Origin: an uncultured Bacilli bacterium
GTDB taxonomy: Bacteria; Bacillota_I; Bacilli_A; RF39; UBA660
Assembly (NCBI GenBank): GCA_934130165.1
Contig: CAKOXO010000004.1
Span: 61,937-125,936 of the forward strand
Direction of reading: 5' to 3'
Length of the DNA: 64,000 nt
Shown: positions 31,683 through 40,692 of the stretch, piece by piece
Numbering within the stretch: the stretch's first letter is position 1
Layout: every line of letters starts with the position of its first letter
Translations under genes and position numbers: made by a program
The notes under the pieces: generated by a model
Told to the model about the DNA's origin: nothing
The model's database searches: none
What the model saw: the letters and a program-made list of their open reading frames with translations, nothing else

Positions 31683-33881
31683 TTATTTATTGTTTATACC
31701 ATTTTTTAAAAAATTTGCTATAGTAGTATTTCTTATATCAACATTGTTATTATTAATTGCTAAACATAAGGCTTTATAGTTGCCTATTAAATATAGTTTC
31801 TTTTTACTTCTAGTAACTGCAGTGTAAATTAGCTTTCTATATAACATTTTATTATAAGTTTGTACTATTGGAATGACCACTACATCAAATTCACTCCCTT
31901 GGGATTTATGAATACTTATTGAATAAGCTAGTTTAAAATTATTAAAATTACTAGGAGTATACTTTACTAAATTACCATCAAAATCAATATATATTTCCCT
32001 ATTACCTTTATTAGTAATCTTATATATCTGACCAATATCTCCATTAAAAACATTGTCATCAGGTTGATTAGTTAGTTGTATTACTTTATCTGTTTCTCTA
32101 TAAGTGACGTCACCAACTTTTATTTCGTTTTTATTTTTTGCTTTTTTATTAAATATATTCTGGAGTTTTAAATTAATATTATCTATTCCATTAATTGTTT
32201 TATAAATAGGTGCAAGTACCTGAAAGTTTTTGTAACTTAAATCCTTATATGTATTTGCTATTTCACAAATGTTATCTATTACTAAATCGCTATCACATTC
32301 AATGAATGTTAGATCGTCTGAAATATTAAACAAATCTTTATTAAAATCTCCATTTTTAATATCATAAGCTAGACTAATTATATTTGAACCTTCTTCTTGT
32401 CTATAAAGTTCTTTTAAATAGCAAACATTAAGCATATTACTACTAATCAAATCGTGTAACACTTGCCCTGGTCCAACAGATGGTAATTGGTCATAATCTC
32501 CTATTAAAATAATTTTAGTATTAACACTAATACCTTTTAATAAATTACTAAATAAATATGTATCTATCATACTAGCTTCATCTATAATTACAAATTCAAC
32601 CTTACTTTTATTGTATTCATTAATTGCAAAAGTATCATTTTCTCTATTCCATTTTAAAAATCTATGAATAGTAGAAGCTTTAAATCCTGTTGTTTCACAC
32701 ATTCTTTTTGCTGCCCTTCCAGTGGGTGCTAAAAGGGCTACTTTTTCCATTAATTTTTCATTATTAAATTTATTTACTCTCTTATATAACTCTAATATAG
32801 CTTTTAAAATAGTTGTTTTTCCAGTACCTGGACCTCCTGTTATAATTAATAAACTTTTAAGATAAGAGTCCTTTATAGCCATTTTTTGTTCTTTATTATA
32901 CTCTATATCAAAGTATTCTTCTAAATCCTTTATTTTTTTGTCTATATCTTTTAAGTTCTTATCAGGTTCATGATTTAAAATATTAAGTCTAGATGTTATA
33001 AGCTTTTCAGCTTCAAACATATCTCTTAAATAATAATTATCATCATACAAAACTATCTTCAAGTCTTTTTCCAGAGATTTTAATCTTTCATTAAATTTTT
33101 TCTCGCCTATTCTTACACCTAAAATTCTTGGCAAATATACTAAGATATTTTCATATTTAAAATAACTATGGCCAAAACTGTTTGCCAACTCTCTCATTAT
33201 ATAAATAATACTAGCATCGATTCTAATATCAGAATCAGATTCAATATTTAATCTTCTTGCTATTAAGTCAACTTTTCTAAAACTCATACTTGTAATATCA
33301 TCAATTAATGAATAAATATTTTCTTCTATTTTTGCTATTGCATTTTTTCCATATTTTTTGTATATTATCATACTATCTTTTGTATTAAAACCAATTTTAT
33401 TTAAATACAAAATGGTTTCATAACTAGATTCATATTCGACTAATCCATTATGTAGTATATCTATATTTTTTTTAGTTACAGTTGGAACTAATGATAATTG
33501 CTCTGGATTATTAATAATGATTTTTAAGGTATCTTTTCCTAAAGCATTAACTATTTTCTCTGCTTTTTTATCACCTATTCCTTTAAATAATCCAGAAGAT
33601 AGAAATTCAACAATAGCATCCTTTTCTACTGGTTTAGTTATTTCATACCTATTTACTTGAAATTGATCACCATATTTAGGATGAGTTATTAAATCACCAT
33701 AAAATATATAATTATCTATTTCGTTTAATTCATGAAAATAACCAGTAAATGTTATAGTCCTGCCAACATAATTAGATAAATTATCAATATTAGTTTCCCC
33801 TACTTTGAATATACCTATTATATAACCATTATCACTTGTAAAAATACTTTTTCTATACTGACCTTTTATATATCCTTCCAT
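31683..33881 (-). CDS. recD2: RecD2-type ATP-dependent DNA helicase
   Basis: This 732-residue helicase has a RecD2-specific N-terminal part: an OB-like beta region (1-80), then FLSSGLFKGIGDKKAEKI helix-hairpin-helix-like repeats. It continues into an SF1B motor with Walker A GGPGTGKTTI (about 352), LLAPTGRAAKRMCE, motif II IIDEASMID, GDYDQLPSVGPGQ, and the C-terminal SIHKSQGSEFDVV plus AVTRSKKKLYL. The domain order and length are normal. AGGAGAATAATAAT precedes the ATG and sits in the end of mtaB, which stops four bases earlier, so the two are cotranscribed. It acts in DNA repair and replication-fork rescue in Firmicutes. Confidence 0.92.
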   Translation of the reverse strand: MEGYIKGQYRKSIFTSDNGYIIGIFKVGETNIDNLSNYVGRTITFTGYFHELNEIDNYIFYGDLITHPKYGDQFQVNRYEITKPVEKDAIVEFLSSGLFKGIGDKKAEKIVNALGKDTLKIIINNPEQLSLVPTVTKKNIDILHNGLVEYESSYETILYLNKIGFNTKDSMIIYKKYGKNAIAKIEENIYSLIDDITSMSFRKVDLIARRLNIESDSDIRIDASIIYIMRELANSFGHSYFKYENILVYLPRILGVRIGEKKFNERLKSLEKDLKIVLYDDNYYLRDMFEAEKLITSRLNILNHEPDKNLKDIDKKIKDLEEYFDIEYNKEQKMAIKDSYLKSLLIITGGPGTGKTTILKAILELYKRVNKFNNEKLMEKVALLAPTGRAAKRMCETTGFKASTIHRFLKWNRENDTFAINEYNKSKVEFVIIDEASMIDTYLFSNLLKGISVNTKIILIGDYDQLPSVGPGQVLHDLISSNMLNVCYLKELYRQEEGSNIISLAYDIKNGDFNKDLFNISDDLTFIECDSDLVIDNICEIANTYKDLSYKNFQVLAPIYKTINGIDNINLKLQNIFNKKAKNKNEIKVGDVTYRETDKVIQLTNQPDDNVFNGDIGQIYKITNKGNREIYIDFDGNLVKYTPSNFNNFKLAYSISIHKSQGSEFDVVVIPIVQTYNKMLYRKLIYTAVTRSKKKLYLIGNYKALCLAINNNNVDIRNTTIANFLKNGINNK

Positions 33882-33885
33882 ATTA

Positions 33886-35154
33886 TTATTCTCCTATACA
33901 ATATGGATATTCAATTTTCTTTATTTTTACCTTGTAAAATTCATTATTATTTAGCTTTTTTTGTATTTTTACATTTAGAAAATTACTAGTATGTCCAATA
34001 CTATAAGAATCTTTAACCCCTTCTATTAAAACCTCTACCTCTTTTTCCATAAATTTTTCCATGTAATTAATTTCTAATTCTTTTGATAATTCAATAAGGC
34101 GTTTGCTTCTTTTTTTCTTTTCTACATTATCTATATGATTAGGTAGACTTTCTGCTTTTGTTCCTGTCCTTAAAGAAAATGGGAATACATGTATTTTACT
34201 AAATCCTATTTTTCTACATGTTTCAAGTGTTTTTTGAAACATAGATTCATCTTCTCCAGGAAATCCAACAATAACATCAGTAGATATAGCAATATTTGGT
34301 CTTATATTTCTTATTTTTTTTATTTTATCAAAATAGTAATTTAAATCATATTTACGATTCATTAATTTTAAAATCTCATCACTACCAGCTTGTAGAGGAA
34401 TATGCATATGATCAACAATAACATCATTATTTTTTATAATATCCAAAACCTCATCGGTTAACTCTGTTACTTCTATTGATGATATTCTTAAACGCTTTAA
34501 TCCGTCTATTTTTACTATTTCTCTTAATAAATCAGCAAAATTGGTATCTAAATCAACTCCATAATTTCCAGTATGAATACCAGTTAGTACAACCTCTTTA
34601 TATCCATTTTTTACTAATGAGGTTATCTCTTCTATAACCTTATCTTTTTCTTTACTACGACACTTTCCTCTAACAAATGGAATTATACAATAACTACAAA
34701 AATTTTCACAGCCATCCTGAATTTTTACAAACGCTCTAGTTCTTCCAGGAAATTCTGTTATATACATATCTTCAAACTCTTTTACTTCTTCCCTATATAG
34801 ACGTTTTACTTGTTTTTTTCTCTCAAAGTATTCATCTAATATTGTTGCTATTTTTGATTTATCTCTATTACCTATAATTATATCTAAACCCTCAATATTA
34901 TAATCCTTATTTGCCTCTATAAAACATCCCATTGCAACAACACATGCATCTGGATTCTTTCTAATTGCATTTCTAATCATTTTACGGCTTTTAATATCAG
35001 ATGTATTAGTTACAGTACAAGTATTAATTATATAAACATCACAAACATCAGAGAATTCACCGATAATATAACCATTTTTCTTTAATATATTAGCAACGAA
35101 TTCACTTTCATATGCATTTACTTTACACCCTAAAGTTAATATTCCTACTTTCAT
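33886..35154 (-). CDS. mtaB: tRNA t6A37 methylthiotransferase MtaB
   Basis: This 422-residue radical SAM enzyme converts t6A37 to ms2t6A in tRNA. The N-terminal UPF0004 domain has cysteines in LGCKVNAYES, INTCTVT and AMGCFIEA. The radical SAM cluster is CENFCSYCIIPF (about 155). The TRAM-like C-terminal end (KVKIKKIEYPYCIGE) is short. GAGGTAGAAGT precedes the ATG. This is the MtaB/YqeV type rather than MiaB, judging from KIQDGCENFCSYCIIPFVRG and overall layout. recD2 follows after four bases. Confidence 0.9.
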   Translation of the reverse strand: MKVGILTLGCKVNAYESEFVANILKKNGYIIGEFSDVCDVYIINTCTVTNTSDIKSRKMIRNAIRKNPDACVVAMGCFIEANKDYNIEGLDIIIGNRDKSKIATILDEYFERKKQVKRLYREEVKEFEDMYITEFPGRTRAFVKIQDGCENFCSYCIIPFVRGKCRSKEKDKVIEEITSLVKNGYKEVVLTGIHTGNYGVDLDTNFADLLREIVKIDGLKRLRISSIEVTELTDEVLDIIKNNDVIVDHMHIPLQAGSDEILKLMNRKYDLNYYFDKIKKIRNIRPNIAISTDVIVGFPGEDESMFQKTLETCRKIGFSKIHVFPFSLRTGTKAESLPNHIDNVEKKKRSKRLIELSKELEINYMEKFMEKEVEVLIEGVKDSYSIGHTSNFLNVKIQKKLNNNEFYKVKIKKIEYPYCIGE

Positions 35155-35196
35155 ACTTCTACCTCTTCTCTGCCTAGTAATTATATCATAATTAAT

Positions 35197-35225
35197 GCAA
35201 AATAAAAAGTATCATAATGATACTT
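35197..35225 (-). terminator. rho-independent terminator after the 35.2 kb gene
   Basis: AAGTATCA and TGATACTT form an 8-bp stem with a three-base loop, followed on the minus strand by TTTATTTTG. The gene's stop codon overlaps the first stem arm. Confidence 0.8.
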
Positions 35226-36264
35226 AATCTAATTTCTTTTGTAATTCTTTAAGTACTGCCAGAAAGCTATTGGTTTTCTTAATTTCCTCATCTAATTTAT
35301 CATAGTTAGCAGTATTTTCTAATTCCATATTATTATCACTTTTACTATCTTCTATTCCAAATATAGGTGATATAATAGGACTACTCTTAAATACTACATC
35401 TTCACTATAAGCTTTTTTAGGTTCTACTTGAACTGTATTTAAATCTTTTAATACAACTTTTGGTTTTACTTGATCAATTACTACTTCTTCTTTGTTTTCT
35501 GTGATTGCTTCTACTTTATCTTCTGTTTCTATAGCATTAATTTCATTTTTAATATTTTTCATTCTTAATTCTAGATCTTCTAAACTAATAGGTTCATTAC
35601 CTTCATCTTCATATTGAGTAACCTCATTTTGTTGGTATAAAACTTCACTTTTTTTCATTAATTCATCCATACTAATGATTGCATTTTCTTCTTGTTCTTC
35701 TTCAAATTTAGTTAAGTCTATATTATTATTATTTTCTTCTTCAGCATTTTTAATTAATTCTTCTGTTACTTTTCTTAGTTCTTCTTTTGCTTCTTCTCTA
35801 TTTGGTTCAGCATCTACATATTGTAATTGTTCTACTTCCTCTTTTACTTCATTAAATATTGATTCTACACTATTTTCTTCTAAAGTTTCAATTTCTGTAT
35901 CATTTGCTCCTGCAGTTTTTTCATTAAATTCTTCTATTGGTATTACTAAAGGTTTTTCTTCTTCCTGTTTTATTTCTTCTTGAGGTTTAATATCATTTTT
36001 TGAACTTACTGTGTTATCAATACATTCAACAGTAGTATTTACTGGAGCAACATTTGTAGTTTCTTCAACTACTTTTTTATCTTGCTCTTCTTTTTCCATT
36101 TCTTCTACAATTTCATTTATATCAATATTTTTTCTATTATTTTTATGCTTATAATAACTCTTTTCTATTAAAAATACTATTAAAGCCAATAAAGAGGCAG
36201 TCAAAATGATTATACCTACTACCATCATTTCACTTGAAGTCATAAATTCTAATACATTACTCAT
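35224..36264 (-). CDS. acidic, single-helix membrane protein with long disordered tail
   Basis: This 346-residue protein has one N-terminal membrane helix (about 14-34) followed by HKNNRKN and a very long acidic region full of Glu and Lys with no hydrophobic core. Coiled-coil-like helices (about 210-235 and 315-345) interrupt it. No domain is recognised. The plan, a helix with a cytoplasmic acidic tail, recalls scaffold or division-related adaptors such as EzrA/ZipA-like proteins, but there is no sequence evidence for that. The start at ATG 36264 follows AGAGGTGACTATA. It is divergent from spoVB and followed by a terminator. Confidence 0.55.
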   Translation of the reverse strand: MSNVLEFMTSSEMMVVGIIILTASLLALIVFLIEKSYYKHKNNRKNIDINEIVEEMEKEEQDKKVVEETTNVAPVNTTVECIDNTVSSKNDIKPQEEIKQEEEKPLVIPIEEFNEKTAGANDTEIETLEENSVESIFNEVKEEVEQLQYVDAEPNREEAKEELRKVTEELIKNAEEENNNNIDLTKFEEEQEENAIISMDELMKKSEVLYQQNEVTQYEDEGNEPISLEDLELRMKNIKNEINAIETEDKVEAITENKEEVVIDQVKPKVVLKDLNTVQVEPKKAYSEDVVFKSSPIISPIFGIEDSKSDNNMELENTANYDKLDEEIKKTNSFLAVLKELQKKLD

Positions 36265-36432
36265 TATAGTCACCTCTATCCTAAATTTTATCACAGACTT
36301 GATATTAAGGAAATTATTTTACGTAAATATATTTTTGATTTACTCAAATTTTACATATTTAATTAGTAAAATTTTACATTTAGTATTGCTACATATCTAT
36401 AACTCAATGATAACACAAAAAAATGTTTTTGA

Positions 36433-36461
36433 GTATATTTTTTGGACATTTTTCATATTTT
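36433..36461 (+). promoter_or_regulatory. possible sigma-E-like promoter abutting spoVB
   Basis: GTATATT (36433-36439) and CATATTTT (36454-36461) with 14 bases between resemble mother-cell sigma-E promoters. The -10 lies only five bases from the presumed ATG, so the transcript would have almost no leader. This is a weak match in AT-rich DNA. Confidence 0.25.
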
Positions 36462-36466
36462 TTATT

Positions 36467-37756
36467 ATGAAAGAAAAATTTATACTATCAACTATTATAC
36501 TTTTAATTGGTGGATTTCTTACAAAAATTTTAGGAATGATTATAAAAATAGTTATGACTAGATTAATGGGAAGTGAAGGAATCGGATTATATATGCTTAT
36601 TCTTCCCACTTTTTCACTATTTATTTCCTTAGCACAAGCTGGATTTCCTATTGCTATATCAAAACTAGTCGCAGAAGATAATAAAAATAATAAAAAACTT
36701 ATCTTCTCTCTAATCCCATTATCATTAATAATTAATGTTTTCTTAATGATAATTATTATAATTATTGCACCATATCTTTCTACAAATTTACTCCATGATA
36801 AAAGATGTTTATATGGAATACTCGCTATAAGTTTAGTTATTCCTCTTACTACATTATCAAGTATATGTAGGAGTTATTTTTTCGGTAAGGAAAAAATGTT
36901 ACCCCATGTTATCAGTAATTTATGTGAGGATATTGTAAGACTAATTCTTATTATAATAGGCATTCCATTAATATTAAAAAAGGGAATTGAATATGCAGTA
37001 TGCTATGTAATACTTACCAATATTGTTAGTGAATTAACCTCAATATTAATTCTTTTCTTCTTTATACCTAAAAATGCAAAAATTCATAAATTTGATCTAA
37101 AACCAAGTAAAATGTATATAAAGGATTCATTAAATATATCAATACCTAATACAGCAGGAAGATTAATTGGTTCTATAGGATATTTCCTAGAGCCTATAAT
37201 ACTAACCTCATCTCTTTTATATGTTGGATATTCAAACAGTTTTATAGTTAATGAATATGGTATAATTTCTGGATATGTACTACCAATTCTATTACTTCCT
37301 TCTTTTTTTACTATGGCCATATCCCAAGCATTACTTCCAGTAGTATCAAATCTATATGTAAGAAAAGATATTAAGGGAGTAAAAAGAAAAATTAAACAAG
37401 GATTATTTTTTTCACTATTAATTGGTAGTGCTGCTACTGTTATACTAATGCTATATCCGGATTTATTATTAAAGTTAGTTTATAACACAACAAAAGGAGC
37501 CAACTATGTTAGATTCCTTGCTCCTTTTTGTCTTCTTCAATATATTCAAGCACCACTTTCTTCCGCATTAGATGCAATAGGACAAAGTAAAGATAATATG
37601 AAAGCTGTGCTTTATGGTACAATCATTAGAACCAGTTTATTATTTTTATTATCGCTGTTAAAGATTGGTATATGGTCTTTATTAATTTCAACTAGTATAA
37701 ATATTATAGTTGTAACTCTATACAATTCTTATAAAATTAAAGTTAAACTAAATTAA
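36467..37756 (+). CDS. spoVB: stage V sporulation protein B-like flippase (MOP superfamily)
   Basis: This 429-residue membrane protein has about 12 helices, placing it in the polysaccharide/lipid II flippase family (MATE-MVF-Wzx-like). MKEKFILSTIILLIGGFLTKILG is the normal SpoVB/MurJ-type N-terminus. GSEGIGLYMLILPTF, QAGFPIAISKL and RSYFFGKEKMLP are typical. The frame is open further upstream, but only the ATG at 36467 gives the conserved start. There is no Shine-Dalgarno there, which is unusual in this window. In Bacillus SpoVB acts in spore cortex synthesis. The 3' end overlaps the convergent pilin gene by four bases. Confidence 0.82.
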   Translation: MKEKFILSTIILLIGGFLTKILGMIIKIVMTRLMGSEGIGLYMLILPTFSLFISLAQAGFPIAISKLVAEDNKNNKKLIFSLIPLSLIINVFLMIIIIIIAPYLSTNLLHDKRCLYGILAISLVIPLTTLSSICRSYFFGKEKMLPHVISNLCEDIVRLILIIIGIPLILKKGIEYAVCYVILTNIVSELTSILILFFFIPKNAKIHKFDLKPSKMYIKDSLNISIPNTAGRLIGSIGYFLEPIILTSSLLYVGYSNSFIVNEYGIISGYVLPILLLPSFFTMAISQALLPVVSNLYVRKDIKGVKRKIKQGLFFSLLIGSAATVILMLYPDLLLKLVYNTTKGANYVRFLAPFCLLQYIQAPLSSALDAIGQSKDNMKAVLYGTIIRTSLLFLLSLLKIGIWSLLISTSINIIVVTLYNSYKIKVKLN

Positions 37757-38328
37757 TAACCTGTAGACGATGTTGATGAGGCAGGTATTTTACTTTTTGC
37801 AGCTTCATAAGTGTTCACAGCATTTTTACTATTTTCCCAAAAATATTTGATGGAGCTGGGGATTGTAGAAATTTCACTTGTTACTACCTTTTGAGTAGCT
37901 TTATCACCATAAAGTTCTTCTCTTGAAATTTCTCCTACTCCTCCTACTGTGGAACCGTTTTTCACCTCGACTAATTGTACTTTATATTCTAAACTTCCAT
38001 TATTATTTTTAACAATAACATATGACTTAGTTTTATCATACTCTCCCCCATTTGGAGGTTCGCTCAATTCATTTGACTTATCTAAAAATGGTAGTAGAAA
38101 ACAATAACTATTTCCATTTGCAGGTTTTAAGTCAGTTGGATTAGATCTAACTTTATAAGCCGCTAAAGTTTCTAATTTTTTTGCATCTTCTATATAAGTT
38201 TTATTCTTGTTTCTTTGAACTATACCAATTACATTGGGAATAGCAATTAACATTAATGTAGCTAAAATTGCCATTGTTGCTAATAATTCAACTAAAGTAA
38301 AACCTTTTTCATTATTAATCATCTTCAT
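37753..38328 (-). CDS. type IV pilin-like protein (possible major pilin)
   Basis: This 191-residue protein has the classic prepilin leader MKMINNEKG followed by FTLVELLATMAILATLMLIAIPNVIGI. Cleavage after Gly leaves Phe1 and Glu5. The mature protein contains YIEDAKKLETLAAYK as the helix end and a Ser/Thr-rich C-terminus, SSTSSTGY. It is the best match to a major pilin in the window, but lies 18 kb from the ATPase and the two pseudopilins. AGGTGATAAT precedes the ATG. No prepilin peptidase is in the window. The gene stops inside the end of spoVB, on the other strand. Confidence 0.85.
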   Translation of the reverse strand: MKMINNEKGFTLVELLATMAILATLMLIAIPNVIGIVQRNKNKTYIEDAKKLETLAAYKVRSNPTDLKPANGNSYCFLLPFLDKSNELSEPPNGGEYDKTKSYVIVKNNNGSLEYKVQLVEVKNGSTVGGVGEISREELYGDKATQKVVTSEISTIPSSIKYFWENSKNAVNTYEAAKSKIPASSTSSTGY

Positions 38329-38360
38329 ATTATCACCTACATCAATTATATCATGTATAA

Positions 38361-39551
38361 TTATTTTTTCATTATTTTTTTTAAATTTTCTTTTTCATTT
38401 AAAGTTGTTTGATTATTACTATTACCAAACATTGAATCATATCTAAATATTGCAAAACCTTTATAGTTATTTATATTTCTACTTATTAATATTTGTTTCA
38501 TTATAATGTTATCATTTTCAACCCATTCTCTTGCCCCTGATTTTGCATATTCATCAATTTTTCCTGTTTTATAAAATGCTAAAGCTGGAATTATTTTTAC
38601 ATTACTTCCTTTTACAAGATCATTCCACTCATTCACTACATCATTAAATGGTTTTACTTCATTATAAAACCCATAATATATCTGAGGCATTAAATAATCA
38701 ACATATTTATCACTTTTTCCCCATTCATATACATCAGCATAATTAGAACTATAATTATTCTCTATATTTCCTTCTGGTGATATTCCAAATACTTTTTTTC
38801 TTTTTTTTGTTATTTTATGAACTTTTTTTACCATGTTATTAACCATAAGCAGGCGGTATTCATCAAGCGATATATTTTCATTTTTTTTGGAAAACTCCTC
38901 ATAATTTTCACTATCTATATCACAACTAGGATAAAAATAATCATCAAAATGAATTCCATCAACATCGTAATTATTAAGTAATTCTACCACACCATCAACT
39001 ACTAGTTTTTGTACATCTTTACTAGCAGGATTATAAAACATTCCATTTTCACATACTTTTACATTATTAGTATTTAACCATTCATAAGCTTTATTTTCAC
39101 TACTTATACTATCTGTATCTGTATTATTTCTAATTCGATATGGATTAATCCAGGCATGAAGTTCTATTTTCTTTTCATGGGCCTTTTCTATAAAATATTT
39201 TAATACATCATATCCTGGATTTATCCCTTCACTACTAGACACACTAGAACTCCAAGGAAATATATTTGATTCATATATAGCATCAGAAAAACTTCTTACT
39301 TGTAAAATTAATACATTAAAATTAAAATCATAGATATTATCAATAATAATATCTATATTTTTTTTAGCATCTTCCTCACTATTACCCTTTACATATTTTT
39401 GAAGTTCTATATAACTTAAAAATATTACACGTTTTTCTGGATTTGAATTATTACTAACCCTCCCAGTTCGATTATCACTTTTATTATCTTTTATAAGAAC
39501 AAGAAATAGTAAAAAAATTATTAGTAAAAGAATTATAATATATTTTTTCAT
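38361..39551 (-). CDS. GHL10-type glycosidase-like protein
   Basis: This 396-residue protein has an N-terminal membrane helix (about 4-22), so it is exported and anchored. The body is a TIM-barrel domain of the GHL10/DUF187 type. It has KNIDIIIDNIYDFNFNVLILQVR, ELHAWINPYR, VDGIHFDDYFYP with probable catalytic acids, VFGISPEGN, and YVDYLMPQIYYGF. The family is predicted to cleave a glycan, possibly peptidoglycan or capsule, and Bacillus YngK is a member. GGTGATTAT precedes the ATG. It stands between a pilin gene and the DUF421 gene, both on the same strand. Confidence 0.85.
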   Translation of the reverse strand: MKKYIIILLLIIFLLFLVLIKDNKSDNRTGRVSNNSNPEKRVIFLSYIELQKYVKGNSEEDAKKNIDIIIDNIYDFNFNVLILQVRSFSDAIYESNIFPWSSSVSSSEGINPGYDVLKYFIEKAHEKKIELHAWINPYRIRNNTDTDSISSENKAYEWLNTNNVKVCENGMFYNPASKDVQKLVVDGVVELLNNYDVDGIHFDDYFYPSCDIDSENYEEFSKKNENISLDEYRLLMVNNMVKKVHKITKKRKKVFGISPEGNIENNYSSNYADVYEWGKSDKYVDYLMPQIYYGFYNEVKPFNDVVNEWNDLVKGSNVKIIPALAFYKTGKIDEYAKSGAREWVENDNIIMKQILISRNINNYKGFAIFRYDSMFGNSNNQTTLNEKENLKKIMKK

Positions 39552-39584
39552 ATAATCACCATATATAGTATATAGTTTACTAAT

Positions 39585-39613
39585 TAAAAAAAATGTCTAT
39601 TTAAAGGCATTTT
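39585..39613 (-). terminator. terminator after the DUF421 gene
   Basis: AAAATG and CATTTT pair across a loop that includes the stop codon; the minus strand then has eight Ts. The stem has one mismatch near the loop. Confidence 0.65.
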
Positions 39614-40238
39614 CATTCTTTATTATAAATAAATCGTTATTCTTATAAAATGCATAAAAAACATGTTCTATCGTTGTTTTATTATCTTCTAATACAGAAT
39701 CTAACCATTTTTTATTTTTCTTTATTTGAACCAAAGTATCTTCTTGCAATTTACCATCTAGTATGACTGGTAGTGGGTAGTTATCATCATCATCTTTTAC
39801 AAATGTAGATAATTTACCACTTGTTTCTAAAATAGCATAATCGACTTCTTCAATACTTTTTATACTCTTTTCTCGTAACTGTGTTAACAAATCATCTAAA
39901 TTATATCTTTGTTTTAACATTTCCTCAAAATTAACTTTACCCCTATTAATAATCACTGAAGGTTCACCTTCTATTTTCTCTCTAATATTTGGACTTTTAA
40001 GAGATAGTTTTGCAATAATGATTTGAACTAAAACTAATGCTAAAATAGGAACAATTGTGATTAATAAATTAGACTTATATTTATCTATTGCCATTGCTGC
40101 TAATTCTGCAATTAAAATAGATACTATTAAATCCATTATAGATAATTCTCCAACTTCTCTTTTTCCCATAAATCTATATACTAAAGTTATTATTAAATAA
40201 AAGAGTAAGGTTCTGCCTAGAACTATTAATACCTCCAT
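39597..40238 (-). CDS. DUF421 membrane protein (YetF/YrbG family)
   Basis: This 213-residue protein has three N-terminal helices and a soluble C-terminal domain. RFMGKREVGELSIMDLIVSI is the hallmark of DUF421, and a later GEPSVIINRGKVNFEEMLKQRYNLDDLL is also conserved. A VDYAILETSGKLS segment in the soluble part is typical. Spore-forming relatives include proteins found in inner spore membranes, but the function is not known. GAGGTGACTTT precedes the ATG. It is followed by a terminator. It looks intact. Confidence 0.9.
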   Translation of the reverse strand: MEVLIVLGRTLLFYLIITLVYRFMGKREVGELSIMDLIVSILIAELAAMAIDKYKSNLLITIVPILALVLVQIIIAKLSLKSPNIREKIEGEPSVIINRGKVNFEEMLKQRYNLDDLLTQLREKSIKSIEEVDYAILETSGKLSTFVKDDDDNYPLPVILDGKLQEDTLVQIKKNKKWLDSVLEDNKTTIEHVFYAFYKNNDLFIIKNENAFK

Positions 40239-40315
40239 AAAGTCACCTCTAGTATTATTATGATATATGGAATAAAAAAATATTCATTTTCATAGAGTTT
40301 ATTGGAGGATCATTT

Positions 40316-40675
40316 ATGAAAGATTTAAAAACTTATATTAAAAATTTAGCTATTTCACTTATTTTTATATTTTTGTCTTTATTATTACTATCTACACTTT
40401 ATTACTTTAATATTTTAAGTAGTAATTTAGTAAGTTATTTAAGACCTTTAGTTATACTAGTAAATATCTTTATTGGCAGTTATATAATAGGAAAAAAGAC
40501 AGATAAAAATGGATATTTAGCAGGAATAAAATATGGTGGATCAATTTTATTTGTATTTTTTCTAATATCACTCTTTTTCTTTAGAGACTTTTTTAGAATA
40601 AGATTTATTTTATATGATTTAATATTACTTATAACAGCAATATTTGGTAGTATGATTGGTATAAACAAAAAATAA
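40316..40675 (+). CDS. TIGR04086-family membrane protein (YrzE-like)
   Basis: This 119-residue protein has four membrane helices. The pattern LVNIFIGSYIIGKKTDKNGYLAGIKYGG matches TIGR04086/YrzE, a small Firmicutes family often close to secretion or tRNA modification genes. The function is unknown. GGAGG lies about seven bases before the ATG. It is separated from mscS by a shared terminator. The length is normal. Confidence 0.75.
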   Translation: MKDLKTYIKNLAISLIFIFLSLLLLSTLYYFNILSSNLVSYLRPLVILVNIFIGSYIIGKKTDKNGYLAGIKYGGSILFVFFLISLFFFRDFFRIRFILYDLILLITAIFGSMIGINKK

Positions 40676-40692
40676 GTGGTAACACTTATTTT
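40669..40692. terminator. bidirectional terminator between the YrzE-like gene and mscS
   Basis: AAAATAAGTG and CACTTATTTT pair with a four-base loop. Ts follow on both strands, six in a row on the minus strand. The stop codons of both convergent genes are in or next to it. Confidence 0.8.
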
